A stretch of DNA of 64,000 bases from assembly GCA_000156295.1 (NCBI GenBank), contig DS999227.1, forward strand, positions 96,361 to 160,360, written 5' to 3'. The notes under the pieces were generated by a model, which worked only from the letters and a program-made list of their open reading frames with translations, searched no databases and was not told where the DNA came from. Of the stretch, positions 40,824-48,857 are shown one piece after another; the stretch's first letter is position 1; every line of letters begins with the position of its first letter. A program made the translations under genes and the position numbers. The DNA is from a marine gamma proteobacterium HTCC2148. GTDB lineage: Bacteria > Pseudomonadota > Gammaproteobacteria > Pseudomonadales > Halieaceae.

Positions 40824-42092
40824 TTATGCAACCTCAATGGGCGCGATCTCATCTAGGTGTGGCAGCGAGGCCGTTGACAGACCCTGGAGTTCGCCACAGA
40901 TGCCTACTACATTGACGGTAATTCTCTCCAACTGCCCTTCACGCTTCTTCCAGAGCCGCTGCATGGCGGCCTTTTCACGCTCCAGGTCATCTCGCATCGC
41001 AGCGTAGGCGTCCAGTACCGCCCTCACCTTCTGGGCGAACTGCGCGGAACAGACGTAGTCGTAAAGCGCTTCCATCTTTTCATTCTTACCCGATGAAGCT
41101 GTTCGCTGACGGAAAGCCTCAATCAGGATGGCCCGCAAGGCATCTGCCAGGGGCTTTGCAAACTCGGGCCTGACCAGCCAGATTCCGTCAATCTGGGTAA
41201 AAGGTTCGTCGACATTGGCCGGGTAGGCAGTGCTTACCAGCACCCCGATCTCACCACCCACCGACTGCTGATCATCTTTGAGCTTAGAAACCCACTTGTT
41301 CGACCAGTTCTCGGCTCGCTTTGTCTCCCAGACGATCTTTCCAGCGCTGGCACCGCTTCTTAGGTTCACAGTCTGGATTACATCTGCTCCTCGAACACCC
41401 TTGGAGACAGCATCGACCTGGTCGATTGGAAAAGCCTGGGACAAGATCTCCTCGAGTTCCAATTCAAGCACCTCACCCTGAAGCTGCTGCGAGCCCTGCT
41501 CCAGCTTTCGCTTCAGATCTTCATTTGCACTATGAGCGTCATCGATCTTCTTTCGGAGCTCCGCCTCCCGGAGTTGGAACTCATTGCCCAGTTCAGCACG
41601 CAAGGCGCTCTGCTGCTCCTCGAGCTGACGTTGAAGCGTCAACTCAAGGTCGCGTTTCTCCTGATCGAGAACCTGCTTGGCTTTGCGAAGCGCCAATTCT
41701 TCCTTACGGAAGTCCTCCAGCTTTTCGTCTTTCTCACCAAGCTGTTGCTTCAGATCTGAGAGCTCTTCGGCCGCCTCTTCCCTGGCCTGATCTGCCGCTC
41801 GTGCCTTTTCTTTTGTCAGCTTTTTATGTGCCTTCTCGCGCTCTGCCTGAGCATCTTCCAGTTTGTCTGTGAGGTCACCCAACTGCTCCTCAAACCGGCC
41901 TGATAGTTGCCGTTCAGCAGTACGGACCGCACGTGCCTCCAGAGCCTCTCGCTCTTCAGCTAGCTTCTGGTCGTACTCCTCTTCGTAGCGCTCAATCAGG
42001 TGGTGCGAAATGCCCTGCACAAGAGGGAACTCGTGCGAGCAATCAGGGCAGGTTACGGGGTCGTTGGGGTCTATTACGATGCGTTGGCTCAT
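40824..42092 (-). CDS. DUF2130 protein (zinc motif, coiled coil, nuclease-like domain)
   Basis: A 422-residue protein. It opens with a zinc-binding CPDCSHEF motif, continues as a coiled coil from about residue 35 to 210, and ends with the DUF2130 domain, in which GKIVWETKRAENWSNKWVSKLKDDQ has the Glu-x-Lys of a PD-(D/E)XK nuclease fold. DUF2130 proteins are often found in defence islands. GGAG lies eight bases before the ATG, and a sigma-54 promoter lies 39 bases upstream of the start. It heads a set of three genes ending with DUF2779. Confidence 0.85.
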   Translation of the reverse strand: MSQRIVIDPNDPVTCPDCSHEFPLVQGISHHLIERYEEEYDQKLAEEREALEARAVRTAERQLSGRFEEQLGDLTDKLEDAQAEREKAHKKLTKEKARAADQAREEAAEELSDLKQQLGEKDEKLEDFRKEELALRKAKQVLDQEKRDLELTLQRQLEEQQSALRAELGNEFQLREAELRKKIDDAHSANEDLKRKLEQGSQQLQGEVLELELEEILSQAFPIDQVDAVSKGVRGADVIQTVNLRSGASAGKIVWETKRAENWSNKWVSKLKDDQQSVGGEIGVLVSTAYPANVDEPFTQIDGIWLVRPEFAKPLADALRAILIEAFRQRTASSGKNEKMEALYDYVCSAQFAQKVRAVLDAYAAMRDDLEREKAAMQRLWKKREGQLERITVNVVGICGELQGLSTASLPHLDEIAPIEVA

Positions 42093-42130
42093 TGCTTATT
42101 CTCCAATAAAGATGTCTTATACACCCCTAT

Positions 42131-42147
42131 AGCAGAATACGTGCCAA
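42131..42147 (-). promoter_or_regulatory. Sigma-54 (-24/-12) promoter before the DUF2130 gene
   Basis: The minus strand reads TTGGCACGTATTCTGCT: GG and GC are exactly 10 bases apart, and only one base of the consensus TGGCACG-N4-TTGCW differs. Transcription would start near 42,120, leaving a 28-base leader with a good ribosome site. The 120 bases upstream are AT-rich, which would suit activator-induced bending. Confidence 0.8.
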
Positions 42148-42271
42148 GTTCTTATCTTACTGTTTTTATTGGATATTTATTTCTTTAGCTGCGAGAATTC
42201 GCCTAGCGGAAAGAATATATCATACGTATATATAATATATGTTATGCCCTGAACATCAATACTCTACCGTG

Positions 42272-42889
42272 CTATTCCTCATCCAGAGCGTTAAGGTAAT
42301 CGGCCAGAACATCGCCATGGCACGCCGCGGGACTGCAGAAACAGCCCAGTCGCTTACCCTTAAGTTTGATCAACTCCGACTTCTCTTTGTTGGGAAAAAG
42401 ATCGAAATCAAAGTCATACTTGTACTTTCTGATAACTTCCTCCCGGTCATCCATCTCGCCATCATCATTGCTCTCAAACATTGAATAGGGGTTTCCCCAA
42501 TAAGAGCCTCTGCCAATATATTCGTAGTCTGGCGTGCTCTTCAGGCCTTCGTACTGGGTCTCCCGCTTGATGTTTATTACCCGCGTGATCACGATCTTCA
42601 GAAGGCGAGTGGGTATATCCATCTCCTTTAAGAGAGCTGACTCCTCATTAAACTCCTCGCCATCATCGAAGACTATGGCATGGGTAAGATCTGCACCCTG
42701 AATGGCCAGCAACGGTTCAGCGTTTACACTCCCCTCACTCTCGATGGCATATTGCTCAACGTAGCCATTGTGGTCATTCATATAGAGCAGGCAGACATCT
42801 TCCAAGCGGCTAATGACTTTACCGACCTTGCGCTGGAACTTGCTCTGTGAGAGCAGTTCCTTCGGATATAAAACCAGTACTCTACTCAT
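42272..42889 (-). CDS. DUF4326-domain protein
   Basis: A 205-residue protein. The C-terminal half is a DUF4326 domain with VINIKRETQYEG, YIGRGSYWGNPYS and KRLGCFCSPAACHGDVLADYLN. The last segment has the cysteine pair and the CH motif that probably form the active or metal site. Computational studies place DUF4326 near the DUF488 and rhodanese-phosphatase families, with proposed nucleotide or nucleic-acid chemistry; I recall this without certainty. Its ATG overlaps the stop of the DUF488 gene, so the two are translated together. Confidence 0.82.
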   Translation of the reverse strand: MSRVLVLYPKELLSQSKFQRKVGKVISRLEDVCLLYMNDHNGYVEQYAIESEGSVNAEPLLAIQGADLTHAIVFDDGEEFNEESALLKEMDIPTRLLKIVITRVINIKRETQYEGLKSTPDYEYIGRGSYWGNPYSMFESNDDGEMDDREEVIRKYKYDFDFDLFPNKEKSELIKLKGKRLGCFCSPAACHGDVLADYLNALDEE

Positions 42890-43329
42890 CAGACGAGGTG
42901 TTCTACCTGCAACTCGGCGTCCCAGTGGTCATTCAGATATTCGACTACCAAGCGACGGTGACAAAAATGGGGTTCGTGTTCGCTACACAGCAAGCAACCG
43001 TGATCCATCAGCTCTTTGGATACCGTTCGCTCTATATTTCGCTGTACCATCAAATCCAGATACTGGTCTTCATAGGCCTGCCAGGGAATTTCCTTTTTTT
43101 TATATGCATTGAGGATATCCTTGGTAGGTGCCAGGTCCTCCATGTGGTAGTAATCGGCGTCGCAGAGCTCCTTCAAGAAAAACCGAAGATCATCGCGCTT
43201 AGCGAAGCCGGCTAACTGAGAGATATTATTCAGGCGCACATCCAGCAACTGCCGAACGCCACTCTCGCGAAGCAGCGAAAAAAATCTATCCGCCTTTTTC
43301 TGGGTGAAGCCTATCGTGTAGGTTTTCAT
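42889..43329 (-). CDS. DUF488 protein
   Basis: A 146-residue DUF488 protein. It starts MKTYTIGFTQKKADRFF and ends with HGCLLCSEHEPHFCHRRLVVEYLN, the family's cysteine and CHR motif. The spacing of that motif resembles the CH-containing segment of the neighbouring DUF4326 protein. The family is linked computationally with rhodanese and phosphatase folds, but the substrate is not known. It overlaps both neighbours (43,329 and 42,889), so the trio is a unit. Confidence 0.88.
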   Translation of the reverse strand: MKTYTIGFTQKKADRFFSLLRESGVRQLLDVRLNNISQLAGFAKRDDLRFFLKELCDADYYHMEDLAPTKDILNAYKKKEIPWQAYEDQYLDLMVQRNIERTVSKELMDHGCLLCSEHEPHFCHRRLVVEYLNDHWDAELQVEHLV

Positions 43330-44087
43330 TATTGGCGCCTCAGCAGGTAGCCGGATTGATCGATGACTCCAGCTACAAGTTTATAGTGTTTATTCTGCCC
43401 CCCAAATCTCGGGCTCAAACTGACACATAGCCAATAAGAATCGCCGTTGTTCAGAGGCTTAATGATCTCATCTGCTCCTTCCGCGGGGAATTGTCTACCA
43501 AGAATTCTCCGAATTATAGGGTCTGTCACAGAGAGACCGGAATATTCCTGTCCATTGTATAGAAAGGACGCCATAAGCTTTTTCTTATAACGTCCTTCAT
43601 ACTCGTTGTAGTCGTTCGAGAGATGAAACTGTAAGTTCTGCGGCTGAATAACCTTGAGTGAATCAGTAATCATGCCGTGCTGCTCGTACTGCAAAGAAAC
43701 TTCCGCTGTCGATGTGCCATGCTGTTGATCCAACCAAACATCTTGAGGCGACTCCAGCAGCCTTGCACAAATCGAGGCCTCAAAGTGCCCATGTGAAACC
43801 CATGGGACAGATGTGTCAATCAGCCAATTCTCTGGCTGTCCTGGTTCGGGCGAGTGGTCCCTGAGTCCTATGGTCACAATATCCATCAAATAAATATCCT
43901 GGCCATCAATCTGGTAGAAAGCCTCGGACACAGAGCCATGGTGAGCCGAATTATCTGATACGGGGCGTATCCACGTGTGAGATAGATTCCACTGATTCCC
44001 GCCTGCCTTCGTGACTTCTTTTCCAGCTATGCAACGCCCACCTGGTTTATAGGAATTTGCCAGCACTACTATTGTCTTCTTTTTCAT
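43329..44087 (-). CDS. Dual OB-like domain protein of the DUF488 trio
   Basis: A 252-residue protein opening with IVVLANSYKPGGRCIAGKEV, a signature I associate with the dual-OB (DuOB) domain described near DUF488 proteins. Alternating beta strands dominate, and the sequence ends HYKLVAGVIDQSGYLLRRQ. OB folds usually bind nucleic acid or nucleotides, so it may present the substrate to the DUF488 and DUF4326 proteins. It is coupled to DUF488 by an overlapping start and stop and lies 103 bases after the PLD-like gene. Confidence 0.65.
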   Translation of the reverse strand: MKKKTIVVLANSYKPGGRCIAGKEVTKAGGNQWNLSHTWIRPVSDNSAHHGSVSEAFYQIDGQDIYLMDIVTIGLRDHSPEPGQPENWLIDTSVPWVSHGHFEASICARLLESPQDVWLDQQHGTSTAEVSLQYEQHGMITDSLKVIQPQNLQFHLSNDYNEYEGRYKKKLMASFLYNGQEYSGLSVTDPIIRRILGRQFPAEGADEIIKPLNNGDSYWLCVSLSPRFGGQNKHYKLVAGVIDQSGYLLRRQ

Positions 44088-44190
44088 CCTTGAACTACTG
44101 CTCCGTGTTTACAAATTTTTTTCATCTCACTATGTAGAAATGAAAAGCCTCCGGTTTGTAAAATAAAAAAAGGGGTTGCGTGATCAATTT

Positions 44191-45093
44191 TTAACTCTCT
44201 ATAGCTGGACTTTCGATTGGCTCTCTCTGAAGCTTGGCGAGCTCTTTACGAAAAGTCTCCCGCTCCAAAACCCCCACAAGGACTTCCTCGTCCGCACTAA
44301 GCTCAAACTCACCCAGCCCCTGCCCCAGAAAAACCCCCCCGACATCAGTAAGAATAAACCGGTCATGCATTTCAGCTTTGGGCCAAATTTTGCATTGAAC
44401 AAGCATCCCATCTGGCATCAGTGGTAATACGTGAGAGCGCAAAAAACCCTCCGCATTAGCGTGACGATCTGAAGTATGAATCTCCAGCTTGCGAGCGCCC
44501 TGATTGAAATTTAAGTCTCCGATCACCTTGAAAATTTCAACTAGCAAGGGTCGGTAGTTGCCCCATCTTGGCTGCGTGAACCAAAAGTAAGGGTCCACCA
44601 GGATGATTCTCTTCGACACCCTGAGCATTGACAGAGCCTGAGCGACGATTTCTGGTGCAAGTCGCTTCACATGCGCCTGGTTTGGCTCGTGCCAGCAGCC
44701 AGGGGAATTGAAAAATAGTTCGTCAAGAGGATAGACCGGATGATCGGGGTCAGCTGGCGTACCGGAACTTAAAATCGCATCAAAGGCTGCTTTCTCATGC
44801 TCCTGCTCTGCGTAGATCAACCACCTGGCCTGCCGAGACCACGGATCAACCGAACGATTCTTGCATACGTTAGTGCGATACAACTTTTGTAAATGATTCT
44901 TTAGCCCCTTGCGACGATTCGGGCCAACACCCTCGTCTCTGAGCTGATTGATAATGTGCAGCACCTCCCTATGCCAGTTCTTGGGACAGTCGGCGATTAG
45001 TCGAGAAGGACTTGATATAAATGACTCAAATAGCGTTCTGAGACTGGCGTAATCTCTTAACGACTCCGGATCTACTGCATACTCACGGTGCAT
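44191..45093 (-). CDS. PLD-like protein paired with the DUF3696 ATPase
   Basis: A 300-residue protein. The C-terminal half looks phospholipase-D-like: RIILVDPYFWFT and KAEMHDRFILTD followed by GGVFLGQGLGEF. The usual HxK motif is replaced by HDR, so the nuclease activity of true PLD enzymes is doubtful. The first half is helical and basic. Its ATG overlaps the stop of the DUF3696 ATPase gene (TAATG), so the two are an ATPase-effector pair by arrangement. Confidence 0.65.
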   Translation of the reverse strand: MHREYAVDPESLRDYASLRTLFESFISSPSRLIADCPKNWHREVLHIINQLRDEGVGPNRRKGLKNHLQKLYRTNVCKNRSVDPWSRQARWLIYAEQEHEKAAFDAILSSGTPADPDHPVYPLDELFFNSPGCWHEPNQAHVKRLAPEIVAQALSMLRVSKRIILVDPYFWFTQPRWGNYRPLLVEIFKVIGDLNFNQGARKLEIHTSDRHANAEGFLRSHVLPLMPDGMLVQCKIWPKAEMHDRFILTDVGGVFLGQGLGEFELSADEEVLVGVLERETFRKELAKLQREPIESPAIES

Positions 45094-47081
45094 TAGAAAA
45101 ACACCTCATCATCGCGTTCCTCGAAAAAGCCTTGTGGCCATTCATCAAGAAAATCACCATCATCGCTCACCCGAAGACGCGTGAATCGCGTGCCTGATTT
45201 CGCTGGCTCCACATAGTGAACAGCTAAGTCATCCGATCGGAGATGATCCCTTCTAGACATGTTCGCCGCCACGAAATCGGCTTCTGACTCACTAGTACGG
45301 AAGGCCCCTTGAGATATGATGGCATCCTCTGCAAAAAATTCGCTGTCATCTTCTGCGAGCGATCTATCAAACTCTACACCCAGTGATATTGACTCCATCT
45401 TATTCAGTGAGATATCGGACGTAGCTTCTTCCGCCATAGAATCTCTTACTCTTCGAAGCAATCGCAGCATCAAATGCTCACTGTGCGTCTCCAGCAGAAA
45501 CTGATTTCCCGCATCCAAAGCATAACGAATGAACATATCCGCCAGTTCGGTCTGAAGTCTTGGATGAACGTGCAGCTCTGGCTGCTCAATGGCAACCAGT
45601 GCCTCCTTGAAATGAACACTGGCAACCACCACTGGAAAAAGCTGGGATATGCCGACGCCGATATCCTGAGGCATCACACTCAGCCCATTCTCAGAGTCTT
45701 GTAGCGTCACTCTGGTTTTTTGAGGCAATTCTTCAATTAGGCTGCGTATCCCATCTAGCGGATCATTGAACTCTCCATTCAAGAGATCATAGATAGGGCT
45801 ATCATCACTCAGCTCTTTTATCTTCTGTATCTGTACCTCATATCCCGAACCTAGGCATTTATCGCCCAACCAATAGTTAATCTCATCAATCGATTGTGGC
45901 TCCATTGCTGGGAGGGATTCCCATGCTGCTAAGCCTTTGGCCCACCGGGAACTCGCTTTCGTTCTGGGCACCTCAATGTTCCTTGGCGGTAAATCTCGCA
46001 GAGGACCAATGTAATTCATCCCTTCAAGGATGGAGGCAACACAAGCCAGCGGCCCACAAATTGCGGTATCCAGCGCCCTGCGCAATAGCAGCCGAATAGC
46101 GCGCTCGTAGGGTGCGTCCAGGTCGCCATCTTCAGAAAGGTGCGACCAGGCATCGTCTTCATACACCAGACCTGAGGTGAATGAAGGAAGTGCATTCTCC
46201 TGATTCCGCAGGTTTATAGCGACCTTATCTACTGAGGACGTACTTGGCACACTAGTCACTAGTGATCGTAAGCGCCTCTCCAAATTGGCTGCTCTGCGTG
46301 TGGATCGATGACCCAGTTCCTCAAGTAGCTTTTGCAAGACTTCCTGGCGTGGAACATCGTCCTCATCAATAAGCTCCTCAAGCTCTCCAATTTTGAACTT
46401 GGCATAGGGACGGTCGACGCTGGATATCTCACGCATACCCCTGGAAGATCGCTCGACAACGGACTGGCTCAAGGATTCAGCGAGAATCTCTGAAAGGCTG
46501 CGATCATCATCCAAGAAATCCACTGGATCTTGAAAAATGTGCGAAAGCAGGGGCATTTCGTCGATGTAGACCTGGCGTCCATCTGTGGTGGAGCGGACAA
46601 CTGCCGTTAGTTCTCCGTCAAGCCTACAGCTATACATCTCTACATAGGGTCTGGCCCGATCTTCGCTCCAACGGATCTGCATATCGACATCCATAGTTTC
46701 GAGATCGACAAAGAGGTCTTCGAGTTGATTAAACCCGTACTCTTCCAGAGACTCGGCTTCATGCTCCGTCGCAAAATCAGGAATATCCGAAGACGAAACC
46801 TGGAGAGTGAAGCCAAGCTCTATAGCCGTATCGAGGTTTCTGCCATGAACTACGTTTTCAAATCCACCCAAATCAAGCCAGTCACCGCCCAAATCCGTAG
46901 TGTCAGGGTCCAGATTGCCGTGAAGAATTGCCTCTCTGGCAAACACAAGTGCCTGCAGCACGGTACTCTTGCCTGCGCTGTTGGGGCCGAAGAGCAAGGT
47001 AATCGGCGCGAAGCTAATTTCCTGGACTTCCGCCCCGATCGACTTGAAGTTGGCAAGCCTTAGAGATTTTATCTGTGCCAT
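45093..47081 (-). CDS. DUF3696-type AAA/ABC-like ATPase
   Basis: A 662-residue ATPase of the SMC/OLD type. Walker A is GPNSAGKST at residues 32-40, preceded by LRLANFKSIG as in RecF-like proteins, and Walker B is VAIEQPELHVHPRLQ. A long insertion lies between. The end of the protein (LRVSDDGDFLDEWPQGFFEER) is the DUF3696 signature. Proteins of this type recur in defence islands, usually with a partner, here the overlapping PLD-like gene. The gene lies 17 bases after the Hsp70-like gene. Confidence 0.88.
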   Translation of the reverse strand: MAQIKSLRLANFKSIGAEVQEISFAPITLLFGPNSAGKSTVLQALVFAREAILHGNLDPDTTDLGGDWLDLGGFENVVHGRNLDTAIELGFTLQVSSSDIPDFATEHEAESLEEYGFNQLEDLFVDLETMDVDMQIRWSEDRARPYVEMYSCRLDGELTAVVRSTTDGRQVYIDEMPLLSHIFQDPVDFLDDDRSLSEILAESLSQSVVERSSRGMREISSVDRPYAKFKIGELEELIDEDDVPRQEVLQKLLEELGHRSTRRAANLERRLRSLVTSVPSTSSVDKVAINLRNQENALPSFTSGLVYEDDAWSHLSEDGDLDAPYERAIRLLLRRALDTAICGPLACVASILEGMNYIGPLRDLPPRNIEVPRTKASSRWAKGLAAWESLPAMEPQSIDEINYWLGDKCLGSGYEVQIQKIKELSDDSPIYDLLNGEFNDPLDGIRSLIEELPQKTRVTLQDSENGLSVMPQDIGVGISQLFPVVVASVHFKEALVAIEQPELHVHPRLQTELADMFIRYALDAGNQFLLETHSEHLMLRLLRRVRDSMAEEATSDISLNKMESISLGVEFDRSLAEDDSEFFAEDAIISQGAFRTSESEADFVAANMSRRDHLRSDDLAVHYVEPAKSGTRFTRLRVSDDGDFLDEWPQGFFEERDDEVFF

Positions 47082-47098
47082 TATTCGTTATCTCGGGC

Positions 47099-48838
47099 CT
47101 ATTTACCCTTTGTGTAGTATCCGCCCAGAGTCGGGCTAGAGCTATTTCCACCCGCTGTGATTCGTGCGACGCCGCCACTATCAATAATGCGCTTGCGGGC
47201 ACCGCCCAACGAAACCGCTATTCTTGGATAGTCAGCCTCCAGGTCCGGGTACTCTTCTTCCAGCCAGGTCGGAAATTCTTTCGTCTGTACAAGCTTCAGC
47301 TTCTTCCCGTGTACTTCGATTTCACCTTCTGCAAGCGCCTTAACCATCGGCAGCGAGGCACCACCCCCTGTAAGAGCCAAGCCCAGCGCTCTGTTTGGTG
47401 CTCCCTCTATCCAGCTTGGGTCCACTCGATTCAATATTTCGTCGCGGCATGCCTTTAGTGAATTCCCAAAGTTCACTACCTGCTCAAGCGACAGGAATTC
47501 GTCTAGGGAGACAGAAACCAGCTCGCCCGTGAACAGCCGTACGCTGATTTCGCCGTCCTGAAACAGGCGTTCCTTATAATCCCGGAGGTCTAGCTCCAGG
47601 CTGCCCAGAATGTTAACCCAGTGTTCGTGCTCAGAGGTGACGCCAGCATTTTTAAGGATCAGGCCACGAAGCAGGGTATCGAGATAGTTACCTGCCTCTG
47701 TAATTCCCTGCGATGAACCGTTCACCTCAAATGCGATGCTCTTTCCCTCTTTCTCATCGAAGTGCATGCGATACAGACTAAAATCACTAGTACCCGCACC
47801 CACATCCACGACCATGATCAAAGAGTTGACCCGCTTCTGCCAACTCATAATAGAGCCCGCGACCCCAAGAGGTTCTGTGATTGCCTCTTTAAGGAATGTG
47901 TAGGTGCGCTCGGTATTTCGCAGTTGGGAGACAGCCTCTACAAATGTATTCAGTGGAATGCCTTTCTGAAGAGTGCTGAAGAAAGTATCTGCAAGGATTT
48001 GTGCGTCTCCCAGCATTTCACCCAGCCGCTGGGCCATCTCATTGGATTTGGCACCCTTGAAGCATGGCATGGCAAATCTGCGCGATAAATTTCTTGGCTC
48101 CTCGCTCTCCTCAAGACGGTGGTTGACCGCCCATGTCAGGAACATGAGATAGGCGAGCACCATATCGCCATAGGTGATCTCTATATCCGTAGGATTGAAT
48201 ATATCAGTGACCACACTGCTCAAACCGTCACCTTCTACGGACAAGTAGTGCTTGATGTTATCCAGACGCTTTCGACCTTCTTCAAGACGCGATCGCTCAA
48301 CTGCCATCTGGCCAAACCACAACAACCCGGCGCCATCTATAAATACAGACGAAACCAACATGGTGAAGCTGACTTCCTCCTGGTCACCTGGCACCCCCAA
48401 CTGGAGCACTTCGATATCCTCATAGTCGCGTTCGGGCGTTGCGTCCCTCACCAGCGCAACCTTGGACATAGCGGTACCAAAATCGAGACACAAGCGCCGA
48501 TCCTCTGGAGGCTCTGGCAGTGTGAGCACACTCGTGTCCAACTCAAGCAACGGAGCCACCGGTGCCGACTCCGCAGGTTCTTCGATCTCAGGTACTTGAG
48601 CAGACTCGGGTGTAAACACCGGGACTGGCTTCAATGAAGTGGGTGGACTAACCACCGGGGGAGCGGGAGATGGTGTAGGCACTGGCACTGGCCCACCATC
48701 AATCGCCGCCAACGCCAGCCTCAGAGCAGCCATTTCGTCGTCAGTGAGGCTACCGTTTAGTTCATACTCATCTTCACCAACCTGCCGAATACGCTTCAGC
48801 AGGTTCTTTAATAGTATTTTTGCTTCAATTGCTTCCAA
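47099..48838 (-). CDS. Hsp70/actin-fold ATPase with N-terminal extension
   Basis: A 579-residue protein. Residues 1-50 are helical and 50-110 Pro/Val-rich linker. The ATPase begins with CLDFGTAMSKVALV at 117-130 (phosphate 1), continues with VVDVGAGTSDFSLYRM (phosphate 2) and LALTGGGASLPMV (adenosine loop). The usual Hsp70 substrate-binding domain is absent. It follows a gene whose C terminus looks GrpE-like, so it may be a specialised chaperone or switch. No actin-filament or plasmid-segregation partner is seen. Confidence 0.82.
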   Translation of the reverse strand: MEAIEAKILLKNLLKRIRQVGEDEYELNGSLTDDEMAALRLALAAIDGGPVPVPTPSPAPPVVSPPTSLKPVPVFTPESAQVPEIEEPAESAPVAPLLELDTSVLTLPEPPEDRRLCLDFGTAMSKVALVRDATPERDYEDIEVLQLGVPGDQEEVSFTMLVSSVFIDGAGLLWFGQMAVERSRLEEGRKRLDNIKHYLSVEGDGLSSVVTDIFNPTDIEITYGDMVLAYLMFLTWAVNHRLEESEEPRNLSRRFAMPCFKGAKSNEMAQRLGEMLGDAQILADTFFSTLQKGIPLNTFVEAVSQLRNTERTYTFLKEAITEPLGVAGSIMSWQKRVNSLIMVVDVGAGTSDFSLYRMHFDEKEGKSIAFEVNGSSQGITEAGNYLDTLLRGLILKNAGVTSEHEHWVNILGSLELDLRDYKERLFQDGEISVRLFTGELVSVSLDEFLSLEQVVNFGNSLKACRDEILNRVDPSWIEGAPNRALGLALTGGGASLPMVKALAEGEIEVHGKKLKLVQTKEFPTWLEEEYPDLEADYPRIAVSLGGARKRIIDSGGVARITAGGNSSSPTLGGYYTKGK

Positions 48839-48857
48839 TGCTCACTTCTCCTTGTGT

